A stretch of DNA of 64,000 bases from Eucalyptus grandis (GCF_016545825.1 NC_052619.1:31411803-31475802); one strand, 5' to 3'. Positions 22,849-36,245 are shown, counted from the first letter of the stretch. Program-made: numbers and translations. Notes: generated by a model not told the origin, from the sequence alone.

Positions 22849-22945
22849 GTGATGACCTCGTTTTCTTTTTTAGAAAATACGGCTGAGGACGACTCGTTCC
22901 TACCTTTCCCTTTACTTAAAGTCGTCGTTTTCTCCTTCTATTTAG
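22849..22945 (+). other. 5'UTR intron of bHLH copy A
   Basis: CACAG|GTGATGAC donor and a TTTAG acceptor, with the counterpart in copy B (51890-52067) bounded by GCAG|GTGATGAC and CTCAG. Conservation of both edges in the paralogue supports a leader intron. The downstream leader is rich in GAA/GAAG repeats. Confidence 0.5.
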
Positions 22946-23013
22946 GGTGATCAGAGGACTCAGAAGAAGAAGAAGAAGAATAAGAAGAAGAAGAAGAAGG
23001 CGGTGGTGATCCA

Positions 23014-24763
23014 ATGGAGATCTTGTCGCCGAGAGTATTTCCCCAGGTAATACTCCTTCCCGTTTTCCATGATTAGATTTCTTCGAATATAGACGTAACG
23101 TTCAACATATTCGTTCGTATGTTGATTCTTTCTTTGTTTTCCTTCCTTGTTTATGGGGGGTGAATATCCACAGATGGTTGAAGATGCAGCCTATTTCCAT
23201 CACCACCATCATCAGCAACAAGTGAACTCCCCCTTCTCGTTCGATGACGAGTTTGATTTGTTCCATCCATCTTTTCATTCAGAGCCCTGCTCCAACTCGT
23301 CGCCATCCCATCTGGTCCCTCTTGTTAGCCGTGAGACGATGCCCGGTTTCGCCGCACCGTCAATCGAAGCTCCTCGAGAGCTAACCGAGAGGCCCTGGAA
23401 AAAGCTCAAGACCGAGAGATGGAACTCCCTGGGCGCACCGGCGCACGAAACGATGACTCGCAAAGTGGTGATATCGCCATCTCCGTCTCCATCTCGGTCT
23501 CTGTCTCCTGACTCCCACTTGATATCTTTTGGGAACCCCGATTCTTCTCCAGCCATATCCGATCCGATCCATGGTAAAGTCTTACAAGAGACTAAAGCCT
23601 CGTATGTGAAATCAATATTTTGAAAATCAGATCTTTTCTCATAGATATCTGTCTCGCTCTGATGTGTGTCAAAGGTACTTATGAAATCCAAGATTGCGAG
23701 GGACCAAAGACGAAAAACACCAGCGCGGCGACCAGGACGCCGGTTCACGCACAAGAGCATGTGCTAGCCGAGAGGAAGCGCCGCGAGAAGATCAGCAAGC
23801 GTCTCATCGCGCTCTCAGCCATCATTCCCAACCTTAAGAAGGTACAAGCCGTGAAAGTTCGGGAATTATTGTGAGTGTATGATTGACGGGTAGGATTAAG
23901 CTTGAGATTAGTACAGATTAGTTTAGTCATTAGCACCTGACGAGAGATGCGCTACTACTAGCTTAAACTAGAAGCACGCTGAAAGAATTTCTATGATAAA
24001 TGTTAATTGTGTTTTTCAGATGGACAAGGCTTCCATCCTTGAGGATGCAATCGAGCACTTGAAAGAGCTTCAACAACGCGTCAAGGCACTCGAGGAGGAG
24101 GCGGCGGCAGCGAAGACGGTGGAGTCGGTCGTCGTGGTGAAGAAGTCCCAACTCACCACGGATGACGATACGTATTCTTCGTCGGACGAGCACTCTTGCA
24201 GCCAGATTGACCGGCAACTCTCGCTCCCGGAAATCGAGGCACGAGTTTCCGGAAACTGCGTCCTCATCAAAATCCATTGTGAGAGGCGCAATGGCTCTGT
24301 ATCGAAGATGATCGGTGAAATAGAGGAACTGAACCTAACTGTCGTGAACAGTTGCATCATGCCCTTTGGAAGTTCCATCCTAGACGTCACCATCCTAGCT
24401 CAGGTAAATATATATGGTACCCAAATTTCTTCAATTTTTTTCCCCGGCTTTAACACCATATTGTTTTTCTTCCGAGAAATATTAGATGCAGAGATTAATC
24501 TTACTAAAATCACCAGGTTAATTATGCATCTAACACACGGGACTCCGCTTTTCTAATGACCTGATAAAAAAACGACCACAACGCTTAGTAAATGGGTTTA
24601 TTTAGTAAAATTTCTCAATGCACTCGGTATATATCCCTTACTAAATCGTAACTTCTATTTTGCTCCATCAAACAAAAATTTCTTGTAGATGGACGTGGGA
24701 TCCAGCTTGAAAATGGGGGATCTCGTGAGGAATCTGCGTCAAGCTCTTCTGGATCTCATGTGA
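23014..24763 (+). CDS. bHLH transcription factor, subgroup IVa (bHLH18/25-like), copy A
   Basis: Predicted 352-aa nuclear DNA-binding protein. Five coding exons join in frame at GT-AG junctions: 23014-23046, 23174-23573, 23675-23841, 24020-24403 and 24689-24763 (TGA at 24761-24763). The N-terminus is His/Gln rich (residues about 20-27), followed by an acidic and then a Ser/Pro-rich region. The bHLH domain is at about residues 169-218. The basic part has H173, E177 and R181, the His-Glu-Arg triad expected of G-box binders, then helix 1, loop, and helix 2 starting at M201-D-K-A-S. A zipper-like helix follows to about 227. Residues about 270-350 are the ACT-like dimerisation region of this subgroup. 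Family members regulate root, defence, iron or secondary-metabolism genes, and the exact targets cannot be told from sequence. The exon 1 ATG was chosen because its counterpart is at the same place in copy B; a downstream Met opens exon 2. It is the better preserved of the two paralogues. Confidence 0.88.
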
Positions 24764-26600
24764 TCTCCTGCAATATTCTCATAATATCTGGAGTTGGGCA
24801 CTAACAACGTGCCAAAACCCTAATAATGACACTTCAGTTATTTCATTTCCTTTTTTTGGGTCAAAGTGTTTGAGAACTTTGAGCAGAAAGAAGGGTGCTG
24901 ACGATGGATCACCCTCTCTGGTCGGACCACACCAACTCTTTTGCGAACGCCAGAGCATTGGCTCTGGTTTTTTAGCCTGGAGTCTCCATTATTTTGCGGG
25001 TGGGTTTTTTCCCCTTATTTTTCGCGTGGTTGACCCGTTGGCCACGTTCAAAATACCCACGTGCTGTATAAGGAGAGTCCAGGAAACTTTTTCAAGAGGG
25101 GTTTTACAGGGAGGTCGGACATTTTCAGATGAGACATCTCTCTCTCTCTCTCTCTGGTTGAATCAGCTTGTGAGTCGTCTCAAGAGATGCTCTGTCTTGT
25201 TGGGCGCTTCTGGGAATTGAATTTTTTTGATGTGTAATTTTTGTACATCGATAATTGATTAATGTACTTGTCTGTCATCATTTGAATATGAATCCAAGGT
25301 CACGATCTGCTCTGCTGCTAAGAGCATTATTTATTTCTTATTTTATTAATATGCATAGTTAGATGCGACAACTCATATTTGGTGACTACAAGCAACACAA
25401 GTTTTATTAATCTAATATTTTATGATCTACTTTATTTATTTATTTATTTTTGGTTAAAGAGATTGTATTGTATTAAATACTTACATTATTTAAGATTATA
25501 TTTAAGATATTATATTAAAAGCAAGCCATATGAATTAAGAGTACATCCGAAGATACTTTCTTTAGCTTATTCTTTTTAAAAAATTTTAAATGAAAAAAGA
25601 GATAAAATCATGATATACTTTATCTTTTTTCTTTTGGGGCAATTTAAACTCCTTAACAGATAATAGTTAACAGCTAAATTCGTGGGAAAACATCAAGGCA
25701 TCCTTGGCGGTATCCCAAAATTCTCCCTTCCTCCCTCCCTCCCTCAGACGTAAAGTTTAGCTATTTTCCCAAAAGTCAAGTCGTTATGCAATTGGCCATC
25801 AAAATTTCATATCGAAACAAGTCCTTGGCCAACTAATTTAGAGAAACAAAATAAATGATACCCCGGTATAATAGCATAATTTCTTAAGCCATATCAACAA
25901 TAATTAGCTCATTAAATTTACCACCCCTTTTTCTAAAATCGGGATATTACAACCAATCCATAACATTGAAATAAAGGGGCAACTTGAAACTTTATATCTC
26001 TAGTATCAATTTGTTATTAACATTAATCTACATTTGTAATATAATAAGAAAGTAGCATGAACTATATTATAGAAAGCTTATTCGTACGAATGGCGTAGCT
26101 AAAGATTTATAGTTACACTTTTGTAGGGACAACTAAATGCCAAGCCCTAAAAATTGTGACAATAATGCATATGAGATATAAAACTTTCATTTCATGTATT
26201 TAAGTCCTAAAAGTTGTTTTGATACACTCAAGCTCTTCTATTAACTCCCTTAGTTTTAAGTGCGCGCCTTTTATTTTCACTTGGCAGTTAATTAAAACAA
26301 GCTCCGTATATTTTTCGTCCACTAAAACATAATAGAGCTAACGGAATGAAATAAATTAAATTTGGGACTTTAAATGGGTGAAAGGAAAGTTTTAGAACTC
26401 CAATACATTATCATGGCAATTTTTAGGATTCCTCCTGTAATTGACATAAGGTGCTTTGCAGTTGACAGTGCGAGCTGTCTAGAAGTTTGTTAACTCGAGA
26501 CCTTGTGGGAGGCAACAAACTTCTTTACTATTAGACCAACCATCTTAGTAGTACCTTGTTCCCTTTGTTTTTGTTCATAGAGGAAAATGATGCACGAAAC
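24764..26600. other. 3' flank of bHLH copy A and gene-free sequence
   Basis: 24.89-25.30 kb is conserved with 54.54-55.90 kb (for example TTTTGCGGGTGGGTTTTT and AATTGATTAATG), so it may include the 3'UTR. 26.13-26.44 kb is a foldback repeat with CCTAAAAATTG arms. No second gene. Confidence 0.5.
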
Positions 26601-26679
26601 AACCTGGATTAAGCAAAATGGACAACATTTAATTGAAGATAACTAAATAAGCAACGTATGCCCCACTTCTCATTTTAAA

Positions 26680-27260
26680 GGTGTTAATACCACCAAAAAA
26701 AAAAAAAAAATCTCAAAATGATACTTTGTGCCTTATTTACCCCAAAATTAATTTTCATATTAAAAAAGTCTCAAATTGGCACATAAATGCCGCATTTACC
26801 CCATTAAATGTTACGGTTTAAGATTTTTCAGTAAGAATTTACGTCATATGCCTGATCATTTGAGTTGTTTGCCATGAGCGTTTCCACATTAATGATATAA
26901 GAGGATTGGATGGGATTGGTCCTACTCTATTCCTACTCTACACTCACTTGCAGACTTGTGCCCTGCCTCTTGCAGGGCGTGGGAGTCGCAACCCACTCTC
27001 AAACTTACGCGTCCCTACTCCCTATCCCCCTGAGAAGGTGGGGATTTGAACCCCTCACCTCCCCCTTCCATGTTGGATGGGAGTTAAGAGAGTGCAATTT
27101 TGTCATTGGGTTCAATTTAGGATTTTTTGTGATTTGAAATGTGGTATGAGGGTATGTGTGGTACTACTGCTTTAGTATGGAATTTTTTATGATATGGAAA
27201 ATTAATTTGAGTAAATCTGATACGGTTGTATCAGATTGAGGTTTTTGGTGGTAATATTGT
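26680..27260. repeat. Foldback MITE-like element carrying a nested SINE-like insert
   Basis: The left arm (TTAATACCACCAAAAA, ..., AATTAATTTTCATATTA) pairs with the reverse complement of 27130-27260 (AATATTACCACCAAAAA). It belongs to the same family as 1925-2470. The SINE-like unit at 26916-27072 interrupts it. Confidence 0.5.
26916..27072 (-). mobile_element. tRNA-derived SINE-like element
   Basis: On the minus strand a B-box-like GGGGTTCAAATCCCC lies at about 27039-27053. TTGGATGGGA flanks the segment at 26906-26915 and 27073-27082, consistent with a 10-bp TSD. There is no clear A tail, and the A box is weak. Confidence 0.45.
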
Positions 27261-27582
27261 ATTTTAGTTTTGTTGGAGGCTTCTATATGTGTAAGAAACC
27301 CATCCGCATCATAACACATTGCGCTCCAAATTTTTTGTCCAATCTAAGCATAGTATCCTTCCGCACAAACAATTATTTATTGTGAATTCCAATGTGCTCC
27401 TAATACAACAATATTTATAAGAATTACAACGAACCGGATATGGTTAGAACATGTTATTATGAGGTGAGATTGGTCCCTCGAAAAACAAAATATATACCCA
27501 TCTTGTAGGCGGTTGCTATAGGAAACCCACACAATCAATTACCTATGAAATAATATTACAAGAACTTAAATACATGCATTTA

Positions 27583-28380
27583 GGCCCCATTCATTTTGCA
27601 AAAATATGGTGTTTTCGAAAATTATTTTCCAGGCAGCAATTTTCCTAGAAAATGATCATATTTTAACATTAGAAGAGGCTACTCCCCTCCGTCGTCAATC
27701 TCCGATAGCGTTATTCTGTCAATTCCCCATTGTATCCCTGCGGCTGCTCCTCCTCCTTCTCAGTTGCTTCGATTCCTCGCACCATCACGCTCCTCCCGTG
27801 GTACCTTGGCTCCACGCGCCACCGTGCCTAGGCTGCCGAAGGCGGTTGAGAGAGACCAGATGCGCTGCCCTCTCCTTCCTCGAGACCGCTACGATTGAGA
27901 GGCCTATGGCCCCTCCCCTGAGGCTCGCTTTTCCGATGGTGATCGTCACCACCTCGAGAAGTTCATGAGTTTTATAGAGGCGCAGGTTGGCCCGCTGATC
28001 AACAAATCCCTGGTGCTCAAGCTAAACTCGCCTAGCTCGTCGAATCTGGCAAGTCCTAAGCTTGCAGGCCTTGGGCGAGTTCGGCTTTGCGAGATCAAGC
28101 AACGATTGAGCTGGCCTGTGAATGGTCACGGCTGCCACTGTGGCTGACAATCAACCAAGGTCAAGGAAGAAGAAGAAAAGGAAAGAAAGAAAAGAAAAAT
28201 AAAAAAATAAAAAGAAAACATAAAAATAAAAGGGAAGTGTGTTTGGTGATAGAAAATGAGGTGGTGTTTTTGCTAATCGTAGATAACGTTTTCTTCAATT
28301 AGTTCATTTTTCGTGAAATAAACGTCAGACAATCCAAAAAATATTTTTTTAGAAGTTATTTTCTGTGAAACAATGGAACT
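27583..28380. mobile_element. PIF/Harbinger-like MITE with GC-rich core
   Basis: TTA is present at 27580-27582 and 28381-28383. The left end GGCCCCATTCATTTTGC and the reverse complement of the right end AGTTCCATTGTTTCAC are imperfect TIRs, followed by ATTTTC-type subterminal words. The core at 27.68-28.15 kb is GC-rich with CTCGCC/GGCGAG words and ends in an AG-rich tract, as in the 17386-18482 element. Open frames in it are not supported as genes. Confidence 0.65.
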
Positions 28381-28383
28381 TTA

Positions 28384-31300
28384 AGTATTCATTTTTAACT
28401 ATATTCACATACATTTTACCAATCAATTTTTATGCTCTATGAATCTTGTTATTGTACGTCTTTCTCATTTAAACGTGGAAGATCTTCAGTGGCCCAATTT
28501 TTTTTTTTTTTTTTTTTGGAAATTGAAATTACATTTTTAGATTGGACGGTGATTCAGCAATAGAAATTTCAGTCAAACTGTCCCACTCAGCGTAAAGTAT
28601 AATCGGTACTTGGATTTGTCAATTCTGTCGAGGCAATTCGTGTTATTCAATGAGGATTTGCATGATTAGCTGCAAAGTTTTGCATTTGAAACACGTTTCA
28701 CATGGCAATTTGGACTTTCAAGGCTAGAGTTCTCTCCTTTGACCCAAAGGAAAAGAAGAAAATATGGACGGTGATTCAATAGTCATTTCGACGAATAAAA
28801 TAAAATAAAATTCAATGGTCATGAATAGGACTAAAGTCTTTCTGTTAATGATGGCACCGGCAGCCTCCGCTAAGCAAACCTCTCTAATTTGCTTTACTTT
28901 TTTCCTTTTTTTTCCTTTTTTTGCTTTCTCTATACAGCTAGAAAGCTGGTCTAAAAGTTTAGGAGGATCGCAATAAAATGACCCAATCTAAGGACAACAT
29001 TGATTAAGTCTACCAATGACTGGCGTGTCAGGAGAACGTTGAAAGGGACGAGTTTAGTGGACTAGTGATAGAGACTTACGCAAGATTCATTACTTTCTAT
29101 GGAATATTAACTTTGATAAAGCCGGTGAGTTATCATTTTGATCAATTTATTTACAACGAAAATTTATTAACAAATATCTGACTTGACTCAAATTTATTTT
29201 CGTGGTGCGGTGGGGTGTGTCTTCCAGCAAGACCTTTTTACTCAAATGGATCCTTAAAATGGAAAAGTCATGAGAAAAGTGTTAAAAATGTTTTAAACCT
29301 TTTGTGTCTAAATCAATTTAGTTCTAAAATTTTTAGTTTGATATTAATTAAGTTCTTTCGATTAATTTTGGCTGGATTTTGTTGACCGGAAGTCGATCGG
29401 CTTACATGGCATGACCTTTGTTTTTTTTTTTTTTTTGGTCAGTCCTACTCTATACCTTTGTTGACGTGGATAACTTTTAATAATATTTTAATATTTTTTT
29501 ACAATCTTTTTATCTTTATTTTATTTTTTTATTTTTTAATTTTTTCCTTTTGCTCCTCCCTCCTTCTCCTTCCTCTAGTTGGTCATTGGACCTCGGTGAT
29601 CGGTCAGAGGCGGCAGCCAGTGAGGCTCAAGCCTTTGCTAGAGGTCGTAAGGTCATTCCTACAAGGGCTCGAGCCCTTGCTAATAGTTGGGCAAGGTGAT
29701 TTGGAGAGGTGAGCCTCGCCCATGGTCGGCGAGGCTTGATCTTCACCAAATCCAGCAAGGGTGAGTCTCGTTGCCCATTGCGAGCTTGGTTGGGTTTTTC
29801 TTTTGGGTGCAATCCTTGACTTTTCATTTGGGCCACCTCATGAGATGAAAGCCTCATAATTTCTCCCAAGCTACAATAGCACAACCATATTGTCAATAAA
29901 GTCAAACACCATAAATAAAATGCATGAGACCTACAAAACTTACATTCAAAATAGTCATTTTAGTATAGAAGTCTATATAAAGCCTATATCCATATTGCCT
30001 TATCCTTTTGCCAAGAGCCCCTTTGGTTTGATATGTGGTTGTAGTTTAGTAGATTGAAAGCAATAAAGTTGGCATTGAATTGATTAAAAATTGAACTCCT
30101 CACAATTGCAACTTCACTATTGCGAACCCTAATTTCGCCTGAGCTCGAGCCTGAGCCCTAATTTTTCTGGCCAATTGAGTCGGCGAGAGAAGATAACAAA
30201 CCTAATTGAGAGATAGTGATAGAGATGGCACATGCGCGATAGTGATCGAGTAAGTGACAGCGAGCGACAACAATGATGATGAGTGAATGACAAGGGGAGT
30301 TGATTCTTTGAATCGCCTGAACAACAGTGACCCCAAGCCCTATTTTGTTCTTGGTTGTGCAACAACGTTTTCTCTAGAGGTGTGTGATGCCGTTTTACTT
30401 CACCAAGCCACGTAGGATTGTTCATGTGGACCGATTTTTATTTTTTATTTTTAAATGCTACATCATATGAAACTTTTAATTATGAATATCACGTACTTTT
30501 TTGGGTGGAATATCTTGCTGGAGGCACTTGAGTGATTGTTTTTTTCGCTGCTTTGACATTTAAGTGATCCACTAAAAACTTTGGTATCAAAGTGAGTGTC
30601 GTAGACAATTTTTGGCATTTTTGGTGTCCTTCTATACATAACAAATGATACATATTTTTCATTAATCACATTTAAGTGTAATAACACACTTCTCTAGGCA
30701 TTTTCTATATAAACAGTGGCAATTAAACAATTATGTGCACTCAATATATGAATCTACATACTCTAAGTTATCAAATCATTGAGATGAATTTTCCTTGGAC
30801 AATTAATATTTCTATAGTTAAATAACTCACATAATGTCTATTTCTAAGACCATGAATTGATTAAATTCATCTTAATCATTAGAATTAAAACTAATTACAT
30901 ATATTTCTTACACAATTGCTCGAATAAATTTTTTTTTTTTTTTTACAGCTTTAACCCTTAACCTCCAATCTTCATGTAATCAAGCCATATTAATAAAAAT
31001 AAATACCAAAGGCCATTCATTTATTACCTAAAGAATTTGAATATTTTATTTACACTATAGACATGCCAAAGATTTTATAAAGTTACAAAAACAACCCACC
31101 TTTAAATTAATTGTACAATTAAGTCCAATTTTGGCTACCTATAAAATTGTCTAGATTAAGTAATTATTTCTAAACATAAATTGATTACCTATCATAATAA
31201 CGTTTCTCATGCCGTGATCAGCCCCCAAAATATTTAAGTTTTACATGTTAGACCCATAACTTCATGAAATTAGAATTTTGCCTCTAAAGTTGCAAAACTG

Positions 31301-31479
31301 GTTATTTTGAACAAGTTTGATTTCCTTCAATTAATCTATTTAATAACCCACCAATCAACACTTAGAACCATAAAGCATCATTGATAGAAGAGCCCTCTCA
31401 AGTCTGGAAATTTGCAAAATTGTACCTAAATGTCAAGAATCACTAAAATGCCCCTTTTGAGGTCTTGTTCACTATTTTC
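28384..31479. other. Gene-free sequence with repeat fragments
   Basis: 28.5-29.2 kb is the right end of unit A (matches 61.6-62.13 kb). 29.44-29.75 kb is a truncated relative of the 36.6-37.1 kb repeat with a GC-rich core. 30.49-30.64 kb is a remnant of the 44768-45685 family (ACTTAAGTGATCC-like and TCAAAGTGAG words). No gene seen. Confidence 0.5.
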
Positions 31480-32275
31480 TAGGGGTGTGCATGGTCTTGG
31501 TGGTGGTTCCCGATCTAGAACCGAGAATCGCCCGCTAAGAATCGGTTTGAAAAATTGGAACTGGGAACCGCCCACTAGTTGCATGGATCCACCTCGTGCC
31601 TTCCCCTTTTCGCCCTCCTCACATCGGGAACCATGGTAGCTTTATTCTCCTCATGTACTAGTGTGCCTTCCCCTTTTTGCCCACCTCACATCTACTTATT
31701 TTGAGAAGGAGGGAGGCCATTCTTAGACATGGAGTTCGCTCCTGTCCCCAATTATGAGGACAATGGAGGGAGGCCTGAGGAAGGGGAGGAGGAAAAGAGG
31801 AGGTAGAAGCGGGATGAGCCAAACAATGAAAATGACAAAGTGACAGTGAATGCGGAGGTGGCGACGAGGATGTCGACGGCATGGAGAGAGAGTTCAAGTT
31901 CAAGGTGGGGAAAACAACTCACTATTTTGCCAAGTTTGGACTAGGACTTGTAGGGAGATGAGTAGATCCGAAGGTGAATTGGAGAGAAAGAGGGAGCTTG
32001 GGAAGATTTTGAACTAAGAGAGACAAAATGGAGTAGGAGGGTAGTGAATTGAGACAAAATGGTGATTGGATCCCTAAATTTTATATTTGCTAATTTCGAT
32101 TTTTTTAATATTAAAAATTAATATATCATTATAATATAACTGGTCCAGTTTGGGTGGGCGAATCTGCCTATGGAACTGGGAACCAGATTGGTTCCCTTAA
32201 GAACCACCGGTTCCGGATGGTTTCGGTTTGGCTCCAAGTGATCCGATCGGGTCTTGGTTCTTTTGCACACCCCTA
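31480..32275. mobile_element. hAT-like non-autonomous element
   Basis: TIRs TAGGGGTGTGCA at the left and TGCACACCCCTA at the right. The 8-bp duplication CTATTTTC is at 31472-31479 and 32276-32283. Subterminal GGTTCC/GAACC words recur in inverted orientation. No transposase is encoded. The 8-bp TSD and TAGGGGTG end are typical of plant hAT elements. Confidence 0.88.
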
Positions 32276-34930
32276 CTATTTTCTCACTTTCTCCCATTTA
32301 GGATGCAACAAAACCTTATGAGTATTCTTTCAAATACCTTCTAGGCATGTTAAAAAGATCTCAATTTAGGTAAAAAAAAAAATCACAATCGCTCATCATA
32401 CCAATCTTGAGCTCCAATTAAACTTAACAAAAAAATTTAAATTAAATGAGCAAACATCAACAAACCAAAATCAAGAGTACCAATTAGATCAATCTAACTT
32501 AGTCCCTAGAGCTTTTACTAATCTTGAATAAAAGATTTGAACAACTCAAAACCTTAATCACCTTGAAATCAGTATAAACATTAAAAATTAACTCTCTCAT
32601 TCTTTAAGAAAAAAACAAAACTAGCTCGTTGAAAAGGAATGAAGTCCATGAATTTACCCTGCAAGACACTTGATAAGTAAAGGTAGAAACTTAAAGTAAC
32701 ATAAATTGGATAAATTTTGGGCTTGGTTGAAATTTGAGTTAAGACTTGGCTTTCTTTGTTGGGGATGTAGAAGTTTTGCACATTGAAGAGGAGGAATGGG
32801 ATGATTTTTTTCTTTTATTTTCTTATTGTCACTTTTAATGAGTACTTTAAACCTTAGTTGAGTTAAGTTGTCATGCCTGATGTAATTTGGTCGGCTAAGT
32901 TTAATGTCACAAATAAGAGCATGTTGTTTAAAATACTAGGTGGGAGATGAAGAGATGTGTTCTAATAAAAAAGTGACAAATGGCTTTGTATATATGATTC
33001 AAACTAGATATTTGATGATTTATCAAGATATTTTGCATTTTAATATATAAAAAGGGAAATTGATGTTTGTTCTTAAATATCGATGAGTCAGAAAGATATT
33101 TTCAATCCACTAAGATTATCAATAAAAGCTATCGATTGTTAAGGAAATTTCGACTTAGTAAAGTTTAATTTTGGAAATAATGCACTAAGTATTTCAGAGC
33201 ATATTGTTCCCCGCCGACAATAATAATAGCAATAATTTTTCACCTTCACAAAATATAGTCAATGTTTGTGTAAACAAGTAATTTTCAATTTATTTCCTTG
33301 AATTATAACTCCCCATTATAATGAAATCGCACCATATGACCACGAAGACAAAAAATGTCTTTGGAATTTTCTGCAAGTCAGAAAATTAGTGACCAAGTCA
33401 AAATTTTACGACTTTTTCCAAAAAAACTCAGGTGATTATTTATTAACTTTATATCTTAAATATTTAAATTAATTTAGAAAATTCTGTAGGTGACATTACA
33501 TTTTTTTGTGGCTTAATTTGTAATAACTTGTGGCAAAGGTGGGTGCTTGAGTCAGGGTTTTGAGCTTGGATATTACAAAGAAGACCATAAAAGGCATAGA
33601 AGAAGACCACATGAAAGGACATTGAGTATTTAGATCTTGTGGATCCCCTCTAAAAAGGGCATTTTGGCCGATTAAAATTTGGGGATAATCCCACTAAAGA
33701 TCCTAATCTTTTCTTTATGGGACATGAAAATCCTAATTTTTCATCCTACTAATACCTCAAACTTGTATAATGACCCAAAAGGGCATTCCGCCCATATGAC
33801 CGTAAAAAATTCTACATTGTAGGTGTGTGACCGTTAAAAATCTGATGTGGCTCGGCTTTCAATCGACGTGGTAGGGTGCATCCATTGCCACATTAGATTC
33901 ATTCACTTGGCATCATTCACATGAATATTGTCACATTGGATTTGTAATGGTCATCATGGACGGAAACATGACTAAATGTATATTTGGGTCATTAGTACAA
34001 GTTTGGTGGTACTGATGACAAGAAAAAAGGTTTGCTGTATTGATGTCCATGGGTAAAAATTAGGACTTTTTTGCATCTCTTAAAATTTTTGTGCTCATAG
34101 TTGCCTGAGATGGAAAAAAGACGATTGTGTCAGTTTTTCTAACAGGCCCCAGTCAATCGGTTAAGTCTAGATTTTAGTCTACAAAAGCAGATCTGACCTA
34201 GAGATGTTTGCGCGATGTTGATAGGCGACCTTCAGTTTTCACGTTGAAAATTCTTTAATGCGCCACAGTGCCAAGTTTGAAGGTTCATACGTATTTATTA
34301 AATTATTTAGAAAAAAAAAATTCAAACTGCGCAATGGATGGCATTATACGCAGATCTTTGATGTGACAGCATGCCTTTCAGTCGATAAAAAAAATAAAAA
34401 ATGATACTGCGTGTCTTTTTCCCAACAATATTTAAACATGGAGAAGACATTTTATGAATATTAGCTTTATGGTTTAAAATGGATGCGATTCGATTATATT
34501 AATATCACGTGATTCCATTCGCTTTTGATTGATGATGGAAAAACACACTTGCATCTGATCATGGAGCCTTAGAAGTAATGTCTTTTTAATATTATCCTGT
34601 TCTTATCAAACTGTAGGTGCTTACTAAAATAAACTGACACTTCTCACATGATATAACATAGAAGAATCGTCTGTAAATTTTGACACCCAATTCCCTTCCT
34701 AAATGTTAATCATGTTTCCTTTTACGTAATTTTTTCCAGCATGTATAGAAGCAGTTACAAACCTTAGTATCTCCACCTAATTTATTTTATTGTAGTACCC
34801 CAACAAAAATTGTTCTTCACGCCTTTTGCAACCATACACATACCAAAACAATGAGTTCAAGCCCTAAATGATTTACATATTATAGTGAAGGATCGTAACC
34901 TGAACAGAGGATTTCATCCTTCTCTCTAAG
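32276..34930. other. Gene-free sequence; unit B begins at about 33.5 kb
   Basis: No coding evidence. 33.52-33.64 kb matches 13.86-13.98 kb. 33.70-34.08 kb carries a phrase-type repeat also seen at 20.6-21.1 and 48.1-49.1 kb. The conserved ATCACGTGAT block is at 34504-34513. Confidence 0.5.
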
Positions 34931-35259
34931 GGGCAAAATTGCCTAAATAATCCTAAATCTATTGCATAGATGCCAATTCAATCATAAATTTTTCAAATTT
35001 TCCAATCTCCTAAACCTTTGAAGGAAATGCCAATATAATCATTTTGGGAATTTTCATTGGACATTACTAAAATAACATTGTGCCATGTAGGATATCGACA
35101 ATAACTAGATAGCTACATTAGCAATTTTTGTCAAAAATTAACCGGAATAACTACATTGAAACGTCGCGTGAAGATTTAGAATTAACTTGAAAAATTGAAA
35201 AGTTTAGTACTAACTTGACATCTATACAAAAGGTTTAAAGATTGAGTGAGTAATTTCCC
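34931..35259. mobile_element. Foldback MITE-like insertion in unit B
   Basis: The left end GGGCAAAATTGCCTAAA and the reverse complement of the right end GGGAAATTACTCACTCA are imperfect TIRs with alignable arms. The flanks CTCTCTAAG and CTCTTTTAAG look like a decayed 9-10 bp TSD. Unit A reads straight through at about 15.77 kb (TTCTCTTTGAGG), giving an empty site. Confidence 0.65.
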
Positions 35260-36213
35260 TCTTTTAAGGTGAGTTGCTTTCTATTGGAACATCTTTTCTG
35301 GGTCATAAGTGCCCCATGATATAGTGTACAACGGTGGCAAGCCAATCACTTAGTGCAATTGCCCTAATGATGAAGTGCTCAATCTATCTTTCATAAGGTT
35401 ATCTAGAGAAATTCACAAAATTCTAATTATGTTATGAGCAAACTTGTGATTGTCCAATGCCATAATGCCTTCAGACTGTGCTACATCGTGCAAATTGAGA
35501 TATGCTGCTATGATAGACTTGTTAATATGCTGCTATGATATACTCGTTAATCTCAAACCTTAGGGTTTATATTGTGTTGGGTAATATAAGTCTCAACTTG
35601 AGCATCTCACATTGGGTATGTGATTACTATGGTTATACCCAGGGAAGCAATTAACACGTGTCGTCCCACACCACTCTTTAATTAATAAATATGAAATCAA
35701 TACAAAATGTGATAGAATACACAAATATGCAATAATCACTTCCCGCCAACATGTTGGGATGTGGGGCTTCTAGATGACTCTTCATCAATTGGGGGTCCTC
35801 GTTTCGAAAGTCATTCCTGGGGGAACTGTTTCACCCTGCCTTGTCCCTGACATATGTTTACTAGTTAGTTGGCTCCTATTCAAATGGGGTGGTTTAGCAA
35901 AATAAAAGGAGATAAGGAAAAAAAAATTGTTTGGCCCCATTTTAGTACTCTTGGTAATTAAAATAACACATAAGATAAGACCGTCAGGTTTCACGTGTTC
36001 CTATCTGCTGGGGCCACATGGAACTTTGAAAGAGACTTTACCTTTATTTAAGCACGGACGATCTTATCTTTTTTAAGTTGGTCGCGCTTTATATCAAAGT
36101 TAGAAGATCTGCGAAGATGAAAGTGACTTTACATCGTGAGGTTCCATGAAGTAAAAGTCCGAATAATGATTTCACGCTTTTTTCGAGACAAATGTGCCGG
36201 TTCCTTCACCAAT

Positions 36214-36245
<32 letters not shown>

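Larger units (their letters stand above)
13860..29200 (+). repeat. Segmental duplication unit A (contains bHLH copy A)
   Basis: Blocks along this span recur in the same order and orientation in 33.5-62.1 kb. Examples: 13.86-13.98 with 33.52-33.64; 14.64-16.26 with 34.4-35.76; 16.44-17.11 with 45.74-46.57; 18.80-18.92 with 47.00-47.12; 21.11-21.26 with 49.12-49.27; 21.99-22.14 with 49.48-51.09; 22.62-25.30 with 51.70-55.90; and 28.64-29.17 with 61.64-62.12. Intervals that do not match are mostly later insertions. The paralogous noncoding sequence is substantially diverged, so the duplication is not recent. Confidence 0.8.

Noticed and set aside
27606..28302. Adjacent open frames in a GC-rich stretch
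   Set aside because: They are contained in the TTA-flanked element 27583-28380 and resemble its low-complexity relatives.
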